Origin: Dolomitihabitans soli
Lineage (GTDB): Bacteria > Actinomycetota > Actinomycetes > Streptosporangiales > Streptosporangiaceae
Reading direction: 5' to 3'
NCBI RefSeq assembly: GCF_022213955.1
Contig: NZ_JAKNTW010000008.1
Coordinates: 248,001-312,000 of the forward strand
DNA length: 64,000 bases
Shown: in pieces, positions 41,546 through 50,594 of the stretch
Position numbering within the stretch: position 1 is the first letter of the stretch
Layout of the letters: every line of letters starts with the position of its first letter
Notes under the pieces: model-generated
What the model was told of the DNA's origin: nothing
Database searches by the model: none
Seen by the model: only the letters and a program-made list of their open reading frames with translations
Translations under genes and position numbers: made by a program

Positions 41546-42586
41546 GTGACGCGCTCGCGCGTTGATGCGGAGACGTCTGCGGGCAGGCATGCCCGCCCCC
41601 GAGAACGGACCCTTGTCCGGAGGATCGCGGTGGTGGCGGTGGGTCTGGCCGCCCTGACCTTCGGCACACCACTGGTATCGGCGACCGCGGATCCCGAGCC
41701 GACGCTCAAGGAGCTGTCCGCCCAGGTCGAGAAGCTGCACGAGCAGATCGGCACGCTGACCGAGCAGTACAACGGCGAGCGGGTCAAGCTCGACCAGGCC
41801 AAGCGGGCCGCCACGCTGGCCCAGAAGACCCTGACGACGAGCGAGTCCGACCTGGAGTCCAAGCGCTACAAGGCGAGCATGCTGGCCCAGAACGCCTACA
41901 TGATGGGCGGCCTCGGTTCCGCCCTCCCGTTCAACGCCGCCGCCGATCCCGACGCCTACCTCGACAGGGCCGCCACCGGCTACGCCATCGAGCAGCAGCA
42001 GGGCGAACAGGTGGCCCAGGTCACCCGGGCCATGAAGGCCGCGGAGCGCGCCAAGTCGAGCGCCAAGTCGCGGGCCGAAGAGGTCTCGAAGCTCGTCTCG
42101 CAGATCGAGTCCAAGCGCGACAGGATCCGCAAGCTGGTGTCCAGGGCGGAGAGCAGCCTCTTCCGCAAGGCGATGCAGAGCACGGGCGGCTCCTCGGGCC
42201 GCCGGGTCAAGATCGCGCTACCCGTCATCGGCAAGGGCAAGGCGGCCGAAGCCGCCCGCCACGCGCTCACCCAGCAGCTCAAGCCGTACGTCTGGGGCGC
42301 CGAGGGGCCGAACGGCTTCGACTGCTCCGGGCTGGTCATGTGGGCCTACCAGCAGGTCGGCATCAGCCTGCCGCACTACACCGGCGACCAGTGGACCGCG
42401 GGCACGCACATCCCCCGTGAGGAGATGCGCCCGGGTGACCTGGTGTTCTTCTACAACGACCTGCACCACGTGGGGATATACGTCGGCGGCGGCATGATGG
42501 TGCACGCGCCCCAGACGGGTGACGTCATCCACATCGCCCCGATCGGCAACCGTCCGTTCGCCGGGGCGGTGCGGATCGCCGACTGA
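41546..42586 (+). CDS. NlpC/P60-family peptidoglycan endopeptidase
   Basis: This secreted wall hydrolase cleaves peptide stems in peptidoglycan. An N-terminal signal (about 22-48, RRIAVVAVGLAALTFGTPLV) precedes a long coiled coil (about 52-200, LKELSAQVEKLHEQIGTLTE) typical of RipA/FtsX-regulated hydrolases. A short linker leads to the NlpC/P60 domain with Cys260 (GFDCSGLVMWAYQQ), His308 (LHHVGIYVGGG) and His320 (MVHAPQTG). GTG 41546 follows the riboswitch ribosome site. Control by c-di-AMP couples wall turnover to osmotic state. Confidence 0.95.
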   Translation: MTRSRVDAETSAGRHARPRERTLVRRIAVVAVGLAALTFGTPLVSATADPEPTLKELSAQVEKLHEQIGTLTEQYNGERVKLDQAKRAATLAQKTLTTSESDLESKRYKASMLAQNAYMMGGLGSALPFNAAADPDAYLDRAATGYAIEQQQGEQVAQVTRAMKAAERAKSSAKSRAEEVSKLVSQIESKRDRIRKLVSRAESSLFRKAMQSTGGSSGRRVKIALPVIGKGKAAEAARHALTQQLKPYVWGAEGPNGFDCSGLVMWAYQQVGISLPHYTGDQWTAGTHIPREEMRPGDLVFFYNDLHHVGIYVGGGMMVHAPQTGDVIHIAPIGNRPFAGAVRIAD

Positions 42587-42594
42587 GGCGATCG

Positions 42595-42843
42595 TCAGAT
42601 GAGTCTTCGACGGGCTGCCCAGGCGACCGCCTCGATGGCGGTCGCCACGCCTATCCGGTCGCAGATGCCGCGCAACCTGCGCCGCACGGTGCGCCCGCTC
42701 ACATCGAGGCGGCGGCCCACCCGGTCGACCGTGACGCCCTTGGCCAGCTCGGCGAGCAGGACCAGATCGTCGTCGTTGAGCCCGATCAGGCGCGCGTCGA
42801 AGGCGCCGTCGTCGCGAAGGGTGTCAACCCTTGGATAAGCCAC
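42595..42843 (-). CDS. Small LuxR-type helix-turn-helix protein
   Basis: The conserved part is a LuxR/GerE helix-turn-helix, LIGLNDDDLVLLAELAKGVT, then VDRVGRRLDVSGRTVRRRL and RGICDRIGVATAIEAVAWAA. With the GTG at 42843 (GGGGCG upstream) it has 82 residues. The frame is open to a GTG at 43011, which has a strong AAAGGAGGTGA site 7 nt upstream. That start lies 3 bp from the divergent TetR ATG and its ribosome site lies inside TetR coding sequence, so I leave the longer form as an alternative. The target genes are unknown. Confidence 0.72.
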   Translation of the reverse strand: MAYPRVDTLRDDGAFDARLIGLNDDDLVLLAELAKGVTVDRVGRRLDVSGRTVRRRLRGICDRIGVATAIEAVAWAARRRLI

Positions 42844-42979
42844 CGGAGCGCCCCTTCGTCCAACCACGGAACTCAACGATGCAAGCGTGAGTGCGGTCCA
42901 CCTCTGTCGTCGTCGTGAACGGTAAACGGCATTGAGAAAGGTCGTCAAGCCACGCCCGGTATTTACGCTGCGCGCAGTA

Positions 42980-43008
42980 TTGACATAGCGGTCACTATGT
43001 GAATTACT
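42980..43008 (+). promoter_or_regulatory. Promoter and operator of the TetR-P450 operon
   Basis: TTGACA (42980-42985) and ATTACT (43003-43008) are 17 bp apart. The spacer is a dyad, TGACATAG-cggtca-CTATGTGA, matching at 7 of 8 positions. The TetR ATG lies only 7 bp past the -10, so the mRNA would be leaderless or nearly so. Occupation of the dyad by TetR would block RNA polymerase, giving autorepression of the operon. Confidence 0.6.
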
Positions 43009-43014
43009 CACGAT

Positions 43015-43614
43015 ATGTCACCTCCTTTACGGTTGACCAGAGCAGCGGCCAAGGCACGCACGCGGGAGCTCCTGCTGGCCTCCGCAGCTCAGGTCTTCGC
43101 AGAGCAGGGCTATGCCGGCGGCTCCGTCGACGAGATCGCCGCACGGGCGGGTTACACCATCGGCGCGCTCTACTCACATTTCTCCGGAAAGGATGAACTT
43201 TTCCTAACGCTGTTCGACGATCGGGTGGCCGGCCATCTTCGTGCCATCGAGGAAATCGTCGAGCATTGTGGGGTCGACGACGACGCCGCGTTCGCCGCAT
43301 TCGGTGACTATCTGACCACGGTGGCCGACAGCCGGTCCGGGTGGTCCGGCCTGGAATCGGAGTTTCTCCGCTACGCCCTGACCCGTGCCGAGCTGCTCGC
43401 CAAGGTCACCGAACGACGGGAGTCGGCACGTGACGCCATCGCGCGGCTGATCTCCAGGCGCGCCCCGTCATGGGCGGACGCCCAGATCACGGCCACGGCG
43501 ATCATCGCGTTGTTCGAAGGGCTCCTCATGCAACGCCGCGTCAATCCCGCCTCCGTCCCCCCCGTCGTGTTCGCCGGCGCGCTGCGCCGCCTGCTCGCGC
43601 AGGCGACCTCGTGA
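43015..43614 (+). CDS. TetR-family transcriptional regulator
   Basis: The 199-residue protein has an N-terminal helix-turn-helix (TRELLLASAAQVFAEQGYAG, then DEIAARAGYTIGALYSHFSG) and a helical ligand domain. ATG 43015 has no ribosome site and lies just past a -10 element, which suits a leaderless message. A TTG at residue 7 is a weaker alternative. The stop overlaps the following P450 start by 4 bp (GTGA), so the regulator probably responds to the P450 substrate or product. Confidence 0.92.
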   Translation: MSPPLRLTRAAAKARTRELLLASAAQVFAEQGYAGGSVDEIAARAGYTIGALYSHFSGKDELFLTLFDDRVAGHLRAIEEIVEHCGVDDDAAFAAFGDYLTTVADSRSGWSGLESEFLRYALTRAELLAKVTERRESARDAIARLISRRAPSWADAQITATAIIALFEGLLMQRRVNPASVPPVVFAGALRRLLAQATS

Positions 43615-44789
43615 TCGACCCGGTGTCCGTGCTCGGTTTCGACCCGTTCGACCCCGGCTTCCTGCGCGACCCGTACGAGCACTACCGGCGGCTGCGCGAG
43701 CGCGGGCCGCTGGTGCGCACCGAGGCGGGCATGTGGGTGGCGACCGGCCACGCCCCCTGTACGGCGGTGCTGCGCGACACCCGGTTCGGGCACGGAGGCG
43801 TGGTCCGGCCCGCCCGGTCCTTCCTCACGATGGACCCGCCCGAGCACACCAGGCTGCGCGGGCTCGTCAGCCGGGCGTTCACCCCCCGGATGATCGAGCG
43901 GCTGCGACCGAGGATCGTCGCCATCACGGACGAGCTGATCGCCGGTCTGGAGGCCGACGCCGAGGTGATCTCCCAGCTGGCCTATCCGCTGCCGGTCCGG
44001 GTGATCAGCGAGATGCTCGGCGTGCCGCCGCGCGACCATGAACGGTTCCAGAGCTGGAGCCTGGCCCTCGCCCGCGGCCTGGACCCCGGTTTCCTGCTCC
44101 CGCCCGACGTGCTGGACGCCCGCGAGCAGGCCCGGATGGACTTCCGTGCGTACTTCGCCGACCTGTTCGTCAGGCTGCGCGCCGAGCCGGGCGACGATCT
44201 GCTCAGCGAACTCCTGCGGCAGGACGAGATGACCGAGGACGAGCTGTTGTCCGCGTGCATCCTGCTGATCGTGGCCGGGCACGAGACGACGGTCAACCTG
44301 ATCGGCAACGGCGTGCTCGCGCTGACCCGTGCCGGCCAGGCCGGCCACCTCGCCGACCATCCGGACCACGCGCCCGCGGTGGTCGAGGAACTGCTGCGCT
44401 ACGACCCGCCGGTCCAGCTCACCACGCGGGTCGCGAACACCGACGCCGAACTGTGCGGCACCCTCGTGCGGAAGGGCGAGACGGTCCTGGCCCTGCTCGG
44501 CTCGGCCAACCGCGACCCGGTGGCCTTCGCGGACCCCGACCGGCTGGATCTCGGCCGGTTCGCTACCGCCCGAAACGGAGCAGCCCGGCCGTCGGGCCGC
44601 CATCTGGCCTTCGGGCTGGGCGTGCACTTCTGCCTGGGCGCGCCGCTGGCCAGGATGGAGGCCGAGATCGCCCTGACCGCGCTGGCCGGGGCGGCGCCCG
44701 GGCTGGTTCTCACCGACCCGGCGCCGCCGTACAAGGAGAATCTGGTGTTGCGCGGCCTGGCCTGGCTGGCGGTCAGGAAGTCGGCTTGA
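43611..44789 (+). CDS. Cytochrome P450
   Basis: The 392-residue class I bacterial P450 has the oxygen-activation motif AGHETT (222-227), ExxR at 260-263 (EELLR) and the heme-thiolate Cys341 in FGLGVHFCLGAPLAR. It needs a ferredoxin and reductase, which are not adjacent. The N-terminal SFLTMDPPEHTRLRGLVSRA is typical of the CYP105/107-like soluble enzymes. The substrate is unknown. Its last 17 bp overlap the 3' end of lysS on the other strand. Confidence 0.95.
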   Translation: MIDPVSVLGFDPFDPGFLRDPYEHYRRLRERGPLVRTEAGMWVATGHAPCTAVLRDTRFGHGGVVRPARSFLTMDPPEHTRLRGLVSRAFTPRMIERLRPRIVAITDELIAGLEADAEVISQLAYPLPVRVISEMLGVPPRDHERFQSWSLALARGLDPGFLLPPDVLDAREQARMDFRAYFADLFVRLRAEPGDDLLSELLRQDEMTEDELLSACILLIVAGHETTVNLIGNGVLALTRAGQAGHLADHPDHAPAVVEELLRYDPPVQLTTRVANTDAELCGTLVRKGETVLALLGSANRDPVAFADPDRLDLGRFATARNGAARPSGRHLAFGLGVHFCLGAPLARMEAEIALTALAGAAPGLVLTDPAPPYKENLVLRGLAWLAVRKSA

Positions 44790-46278
44790 CCAGCGGGAAC
44801 AGGATGGTCTCGCGGATGTTCTTGCCGGTGAAGGCCATCACCATCCGGTCGATTCCCGCTCCCATGCCACCGGTGGGCGGCATCGCGTATTCCAGTGCGG
44901 TCAGGAAGTCCTCGTCAAGCTGCATGGCCTCCAGGTCGCCGCCGGCGGCGAGCAGCGACTGCTCGGTGAGCCGGCGCCGCTGCTCGATCGGGTCGACCAG
45001 CTCGGAGTAGGCGGTGCCCAGCTCGGTGCCGAAGCCGATGAGATCCCACTTCTCGGTGAGCAGCGGGTTCTCGCGGTGCTGGCGGGTGAGCGGCGAGGTC
45101 TCGATCGGGTAGTCCATCACGAAGGTGGGCTGGATCAGCGTGTGCTCGACGAGCGCCTCGAAGATCTCCTGGACCAGCTTGCCCTGTCCCCACTTGGCGT
45201 CCCAGTGGATCTCGCGCTTCTCGGCCCACCTCCTGAGCTGCTCGACCGGCGTCTCGGTGGTGACCTCCTCGCCCAGCGCCTCGGAGACCGAGCCGTAGAG
45301 CGTGATCCTCGGCCACCGGTCACCGCCGAGGTCGACCTCCCTGCCGTCGTTCACCACGACGGTCGTGCCCAGGGCGGCCATCACCGCCTTCTGGTACATC
45401 CGCTGGGTGAGGTCGGCCATGTCGTTGTAGTCGAGATAGGTGCCGTACGCCTCGAGCATGGTGAACTCGGGGTTGTGCGTGCCGTCCGCGCCCTCGTTGC
45501 GGAAGTTGCGGTTGATCTCGAAGACCTTCTCGATGCCGCCGACCACGAGCCGCTTGAGGTACAGCTCGATCGCGATGCGCAGGTAGAGGTCCATGTTGTA
45601 GGCGTTGATGTGGGTCTTGAAGGGCCGGGCCGTCGCGCCGCCGTGGATCGGCTGCAGCATCGGCGTCTCGACCTCCAGATAACCCTCCTCGTGCCAGAAG
45701 TCGCGTACGGCCCGCACGGTGTCGCTGCGCACGTGGGCCATCCGGCGGGCCTCGTCGTTGACGATGAGATCGACGTAACGCTGCCGGACCCGCGCCTCGG
45801 GGTCGGTGAGCCCGGCGTGCTTCTCCGGCAGCGGGCGCAGGCACTTGGAGGTGATCTGCCAGCGGTCGGCGAGGACCGACAGCTCGCCGCGCCTGGAGGT
45901 GATGACCTCGCCCTCGATGCCCACGTGATCGCCGAGGTCGACGTCGCGCTTCCAGGCGGCGAGCGGCTCCTCGCCCACCTTGTCGAGCGAGATCATGATC
46001 TGGAGGTCGCCCGAGCCGTCGCGGATCGTGGCGAAGCAGAGCTTGCCACCGGTCCGTGACAGCATGACGCGGCCCACGACGCCGACCTTGTCGCCCGTCG
46101 CGGTGTCCGGCTCCAGTCCCTGGTATTTCTCCCGGAGCTCGGCGGCGGTCGCCGTGCGCGGGAAGGTCACCGGGTAGGGGTCGACGCCCTCGCTGCGGAG
46201 GCGGTCGAGCTTGTCCCGGCGGATGCGCATCTGCTCGGGAAGATCCTGGGTCGGGGTCGTGTCATCGGTCACAGGCAC
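44773..46278 (-). CDS. lysS: Lysyl-tRNA synthetase, class II
   Basis: LysS charges tRNA-Lys. The 501-residue protein has the OB-fold anticodon domain (VGVVGRVMLSRTGGKLCFAT), class II motif 2 (INRNFRNEGADGTHNPEFT), the MLEAYGTYLDYNDM segment and motif 3 (GMGAGIDRMVMAFTG). The N-terminal MRIRRDKLDRLRSEGVDPYP is normal. lysS usually lies upstream of lsr2-clpC in actinobacteria; here the block is interrupted by RDD, riboswitch and TetR-P450 genes. coaX-nad-pan genes lie upstream. Confidence 0.98.
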   Translation of the reverse strand: MPVTDDTTPTQDLPEQMRIRRDKLDRLRSEGVDPYPVTFPRTATAAELREKYQGLEPDTATGDKVGVVGRVMLSRTGGKLCFATIRDGSGDLQIMISLDKVGEEPLAAWKRDVDLGDHVGIEGEVITSRRGELSVLADRWQITSKCLRPLPEKHAGLTDPEARVRQRYVDLIVNDEARRMAHVRSDTVRAVRDFWHEEGYLEVETPMLQPIHGGATARPFKTHINAYNMDLYLRIAIELYLKRLVVGGIEKVFEINRNFRNEGADGTHNPEFTMLEAYGTYLDYNDMADLTQRMYQKAVMAALGTTVVVNDGREVDLGGDRWPRITLYGSVSEALGEEVTTETPVEQLRRWAEKREIHWDAKWGQGKLVQEIFEALVEHTLIQPTFVMDYPIETSPLTRQHRENPLLTEKWDLIGFGTELGTAYSELVDPIEQRRRLTEQSLLAAGGDLEAMQLDEDFLTALEYAMPPTGGMGAGIDRMVMAFTGKNIRETILFPLVKPTS

Positions 46279-46312
46279 AGGTTACCGAGGTCTTCAACCC
46301 CGTTTCGTACGG

Positions 46313-47098
46313 CTAGGCGGTGTTGCGGTGATAGATCAGGCGCAACCCGATCAACGTCAGCCATGGCTCGTGCACGTCGATGGACCTGGCCTCGCCCGCG
46401 ACCAGCGGCGCGTGCCCCCCGGTCGCGACCACGGTCACGTCGTCGGGATCCTCGGCCAGTTCGGCGGCCATCCGCTCGACGATCCCGTCGACCTGCCCGG
46501 CGAAGCCGTAGATGATGCCCGACTGGAGGGCCTCGACGGTGTTCTTCGCGATCACCGATCGGGGCCTGATCAGCTCGACCTTGTGCAGCTGGGCGCCGGC
46601 GGCGGCGAGCGCGTCGACGGAGATCTCGATGCCGGGCGCGGTGACGGCCCCGACGTACTCCCCCTTGGCGGAGACCGCGTCGAAGGAGGTCGCGGTGCCG
46701 AAGTCGACGATGATGCACGGCCCGCCGTACAGGCTGATGGCGGCGAGGGAGTTGACGATGCGGTCGCTGCCGACCTCTTTGGGGTTGTCCATCCTGACGG
46801 GCACGCCGGTGCGCACGCCCGGCTCGACGATGACGGCCGTGACGTCGCCGTAGTAGCGGCGGCACATCTCACGCATCTCGTTCAGCACGGAGGGGACCGT
46901 GGAGCAGATCGCGATCCCCCCGACGTCGGCGTTCTTGAGCAGCGGGGACTGGGCGAGCAGCCCCTGGAGCACCACGGCGATCTCGTCGGCGGTACGGCGG
47001 GCGTCGGTGGCGATCCGCCAGTGCTCGATCACTTCCTCGCCCTCGAACAGGCCGAGGACGGTGTGGGTGTTGCCGACGTCGATCGTTAGCAGCATCAA
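46313..47098 (-). CDS. coaX: Type III pantothenate kinase
   Basis: CoaX phosphorylates pantothenate in CoA synthesis and is not feedback-inhibited by CoA. The 261-residue protein of the ASKHA fold has DVGNTHTVLGLFEGEE (phosphate loop 1), RTGVPVRMDNPKEVGSDRI, DFGTATSFDAVSAKGEYVG and the PGIEISVDALAAAGAQL segment typical of the family. It overlaps the end of the nadBC gene by 4 bp. With panC upstream this groups CoA and NAD cofactor genes. Confidence 0.96.
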   Translation of the reverse strand: MMLLTIDVGNTHTVLGLFEGEEVIEHWRIATDARRTADEIAVVLQGLLAQSPLLKNADVGGIAICSTVPSVLNEMREMCRRYYGDVTAVIVEPGVRTGVPVRMDNPKEVGSDRIVNSLAAISLYGGPCIIVDFGTATSFDAVSAKGEYVGAVTAPGIEISVDALAAAGAQLHKVELIRPRSVIAKNTVEALQSGIIYGFAGQVDGIVERMAAELAEDPDDVTVVATGGHAPLVAGEARSIDVHEPWLTLIGLRLIYHRNTA

Positions 47099-49620
47099 GT
47101 CCCCCGGAGGTCCAACGCGATATCGAGTGCGGGCGCCGAGTGGGTGAGCGCTCCTACCGCGAGGTAATCAACGCCAGTTTCGGCCACATCCCGGGCGGAT
47201 TCCAAGGTCAATCCCCCACTGGCTTCCAATCGCGCCCGATTTTTCACCAAATGTACGGCTTCCAGCAGCATTTCCACCGAGAAGTTGTCCAGCAGGATCT
47301 CCTCGGCCCCCTCGGCGAGCACCGGCTCGATCTGGTCGATGCGATCCACCTCCACCTCGATCGGCAGGTCAGGGTATGCCTGCCGGACGGCACGGAAGGC
47401 CGCGGCCACCCCGCCGGCGGCCACCACGTGATTGTCCTTGATCAGGGCCGCGTCCGACAGGGACATCCGATGATTGACTCCGCCGCCGCACCGCACGGCG
47501 TACTTCTCCAGCGCGCGAAGCCCGGGGAGGGTTTTTCGGCTGTCCCTGATCCGCGCCGCCGTACCCGCCACGGCCTCGACCCACCGGGCGGTCGTGGTGG
47601 CGATTCCGGACAGGTGGGTCAGCAGGTTGAGGGCGGTCCGCTCGGCCGTGAGAAGGTCGCGGGCCGGGCCGGTGACGGTCAGCAGGACGTCGCCCCGCCG
47701 TACCCGCTCGCCGTCCTTCACGTGCCGCTCGGTCGTGAGCCTGCCGTCGGAGGCGTGCGCGAACAGCCCTTCGGCGACCGCCAGGCCGGACACCACGCCC
47801 GCCGCGCGAGCCACGACGTCCGCGACGGCCTGCCCGCCCGCCGGGATCGTCGCCACGCTCGTGACGTCTCCCGCGGCCGACAGGTCCTCGGCCAGCGCGC
47901 TCTCGTAGACGGTGACGACAGCCGCCGGGTCCAGACCGGCCTCCGTCAGGTCGGTCTCGATCCGCGGCGGCAGCGCGGTCGTGTGCGGGCGGTAGGTCAT
48001 GGCGAGTCCCTCCTCTGACAGGGTGGCGTCGAGATGTCCGAGCCACCAGGCGTCCTCACGATCCGGATGATCTTCACGCCAGTGCGAGCCGCGGGTCTCC
48101 GCCCGCCGCATCGCCGCCGCGACCAGCACGGAGGCCACGGTCAGCAGGTTGGTCGCCTCCCACGACTCGGTGCACGGCGGCACCTGGACGGGCGTCCACC
48201 GGGCGTCGACCAGCGCATGGGCCACCCGGCCGAGGCTGTCGCCGCTGCGCAGCACGCCCGCGCCCAGGCTCATGTGCCCCTGGATCCGGGCCCGCGCGCG
48301 CGGATCGACCAGGCCCTCGGGACGCCCCTCCGCCGCCGGCGGCCCCGGCGCGCGGTCGTGGGCGTGCACGTCCGCCGCGATCCGCTCGGCGAACACCAGC
48401 CCTTCGAGCAGCGAGTTGGAGGCGAGCCGGTTCGCACCGTGCACACCGGTGCAGGCGACCTCGCCGCACGCGTAGAGGCCGGGGACGGACGTACGGCCGC
48501 GCAGATCCGTGCGGACCCCGCCGCTGGCGTAGTGGGCGGCGGGCGCGACCGGGATCGGCTCCGTCACCGGGTCGATGCCGTGTTCCAGGCAGACCGCGTG
48601 GATGGTGGGGAAACGGGTGCGCCACATCTTCTCGCCGAAGTGCCGCCCGTCGAGGTAGACGTGGTCGGCGCCGGACTCCCGCATCCGCCGCATGATCGCC
48701 TTGGCCACCACGTCGCGCGGCGCGAGATCGGCCAGTTCGTGCACGTCGCGCATGAACCTGGTCCCCTCGGCGTCGACCAGGAACGCGCCCTCGCCCCGTA
48801 CGGCCTCCGAGACCAGCGGCTGTTGCCCGGTGGAGTCGGGCCCCAGCCAGAGCACCGTCGGATGGAACTGGACGAACTCCACATCCCGCACCACCGCCCC
48901 CGCCCGGAGCGCCAGCGCCACCCCGTCGCCCGTGGACACGACCGGATTGGTGGTGGCCGCGTAGATCTGCCCCATTCCCCCGGTCGCCAGCACCACGGCC
49001 CGCGCCCTGACGGCCCCCACGCCGTCCCTGGCGCCCTCGCCCATCACGTGCAGGGTGATCCCGCACACCCGGCCGTCAGCGTCCTTCTGGAGGTCGAGAA
49101 CCAGCGCGTGCTCGATCACCTCGATCCCGTCCGCCGCGCGCACCGCCGCCACCAGCGCCCGCTGCACCTCCGCCCCCGTGGCGTCGCCCCCCGCGTGCAC
49201 GATCCTGCGCCGCCGGTGACCGCCCTCCCGCGTCAGCTCCAGTTCCCCCCGCGCGTCGCGGTCGAACTCGGCGCCGTGCGCCATCAGCCGCCGCAGCGCG
49301 GCCGGCCCCTCGGTGACCAGCACCTGTACGGCGGGCTCGTCGCACAGCCCCACGCCGGCGATCAGCGTGTCGCTCCGATGCTCGGCCGGCGAGTCGTCCG
49401 GGTCGAGCACGGCGGCGATCCCGCCCTGGGCCCAGCGCGTCGAGCCGGCCGACAGCACGTCCTTCGTGACGACCAGGATGCGCGCGCCCGGGTCGAGTTC
49501 GGCGTACCCGAGCGCGACGGTCAGCCCGGCTATGCCGGACCCCACGACGACCACATCGGCAGAGACCGTCCACCCGGGCGCCGGCGCGGACAACCGCATC
49601 GGGATGGCTGGGGCACTCAC
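47095..49620 (-). CDS. nadB-nadC: Fused L-aspartate oxidase and nicotinate-nucleotide pyrophosphorylase
   Basis: One 841-residue frame covers two steps of de novo NAD synthesis. The NadB part (1 to about 540) oxidises L-aspartate to iminoaspartate with FAD: VVVVGSGIAGLTVALG, RWAQGGIAAVL, GLYACGEVACTGVHGANRLA. The NadC part (about 545-841) converts quinolinate and PRPP to nicotinate mononucleotide: LAEDLSAAGDVTSVATIPAG, RIRDSRKTLPGLRALEKYAV and ILLDNFSVEMLLEAVHL. No stop separates them. An internal ATG at 48000 with GAGGAGG upstream could also give free NadC. nadA is not in the window. Confidence 0.93.
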   Translation of the reverse strand: MSAPAIPMRLSAPAPGWTVSADVVVVGSGIAGLTVALGYAELDPGARILVVTKDVLSAGSTRWAQGGIAAVLDPDDSPAEHRSDTLIAGVGLCDEPAVQVLVTEGPAALRRLMAHGAEFDRDARGELELTREGGHRRRRIVHAGGDATGAEVQRALVAAVRAADGIEVIEHALVLDLQKDADGRVCGITLHVMGEGARDGVGAVRARAVVLATGGMGQIYAATTNPVVSTGDGVALALRAGAVVRDVEFVQFHPTVLWLGPDSTGQQPLVSEAVRGEGAFLVDAEGTRFMRDVHELADLAPRDVVAKAIMRRMRESGADHVYLDGRHFGEKMWRTRFPTIHAVCLEHGIDPVTEPIPVAPAAHYASGGVRTDLRGRTSVPGLYACGEVACTGVHGANRLASNSLLEGLVFAERIAADVHAHDRAPGPPAAEGRPEGLVDPRARARIQGHMSLGAGVLRSGDSLGRVAHALVDARWTPVQVPPCTESWEATNLLTVASVLVAAAMRRAETRGSHWREDHPDREDAWWLGHLDATLSEEGLAMTYRPHTTALPPRIETDLTEAGLDPAAVVTVYESALAEDLSAAGDVTSVATIPAGGQAVADVVARAAGVVSGLAVAEGLFAHASDGRLTTERHVKDGERVRRGDVLLTVTGPARDLLTAERTALNLLTHLSGIATTTARWVEAVAGTAARIRDSRKTLPGLRALEKYAVRCGGGVNHRMSLSDAALIKDNHVVAAGGVAAAFRAVRQAYPDLPIEVEVDRIDQIEPVLAEGAEEILLDNFSVEMLLEAVHLVKNRARLEASGGLTLESARDVAETGVDYLAVGALTHSAPALDIALDLRGT

Positions 49621-49745
49621 GGGCCACCTCCCCGTCCGGTGCCGAGCACCGGGATCGTTATTTCGTCAGCATGACGATAACCCCCGCCCGCACGCCATCC
49701 GCCTTCGGGGTCCCATCAGTCGCCCGGCGCTCGGTGCCGGCCCCG

Positions 49746-50594
49746 TCAGCCGAAGGTGACGACGACGTTGTCGATGAGCCGGGTGGTCCCGACCCGGGCG
49801 GCCACGGCTAGTACGGCGTCGCCCACGTGCCCGTCGGGGATCTCGGTGAACGTGGCGGGCTCGACCAGGGCGAGGTAGTCGAGGAGGAGCGGGGGGTCCG
49901 CGTGGGCGGCGGCGTCGAGGACCTCGCGGGCGGCCTGCCGGACCTCCGGGGGCGTGGCGCGGGAGGATCCCTCGTTGAGGGCTGTGGAGAGGGACAGGGC
50001 GGTGGCCCGGTCGGCGGCGGAGAGGTAACGGTTGCGGCTGGAGAGGGCCAGGCCGTCGGGCTCGCGGACGGTCGGGGCGCCGAGGATCTCGACGGGCAGG
50101 TCGAGGTCGGCGGCCATCCGGCGGATCAGCGCGAGCTGCTGGGCGTCCTTGCGGCCGAAGACGGCGACGTCGGGCCGCACGAGGTTGAAGAGCTTGAGGA
50201 CCACGGTGAGTACCCCGTCGAAATGCCCCGGGCGGAACGCGCCCTCGACGATCGCGCCCATCTCGCCCGCGCTGACCGACACCTGCCGGTCGGGACGGTA
50301 CATGTAGTCGGCCGAGGGGGCGAAGACGAGCCGCACCCCCTCTTCCTGGCAGACCTCCAGGTCATCCATAAATGTCCGGGGATAGCGCGAAAAATCCTCG
50401 TTTGGTGCGAACTGGAGGGGGTTGACGAAGATGCTCACGGCCACCTGGTCGGCGTGCTCGCCGGCGAGCCTGATCAGCGACCGGTGCCCCTCGTGCAACG
50501 CCCCCATCGTCGGCACCAGCGCGAGCCGGCCGACGCCCAGCTCGGTCCTGGCGACGTCCAGCTCCGCCCGGTCACCGGCGACGATCACGTCCAT
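49746..50594 (-). CDS. panC: Pantothenate synthetase
   Basis: PanC joins pantoate and beta-alanine with ATP. The 282-residue protein has the HIGH-type motif VPTMGALHEGHRSLI, SIFVNPLQFAPNEDFSRYPR, VLKLFNLVRPDVAVFGRKDA and the KMSKS-like LALSSRNRYLS. It overlaps the 3' end of the upstream oxidoreductase gene by 10 bp. panB and panD are not adjacent. Its position next to coaX and nadBC fits the actinobacterial cofactor cluster. Confidence 0.97.
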   Translation of the reverse strand: MDVIVAGDRAELDVARTELGVGRLALVPTMGALHEGHRSLIRLAGEHADQVAVSIFVNPLQFAPNEDFSRYPRTFMDDLEVCQEEGVRLVFAPSADYMYRPDRQVSVSAGEMGAIVEGAFRPGHFDGVLTVVLKLFNLVRPDVAVFGRKDAQQLALIRRMAADLDLPVEILGAPTVREPDGLALSSRNRYLSAADRATALSLSTALNEGSSRATPPEVRQAAREVLDAAAHADPPLLLDYLALVEPATFTEIPDGHVGDAVLAVAARVGTTRLIDNVVVTFG

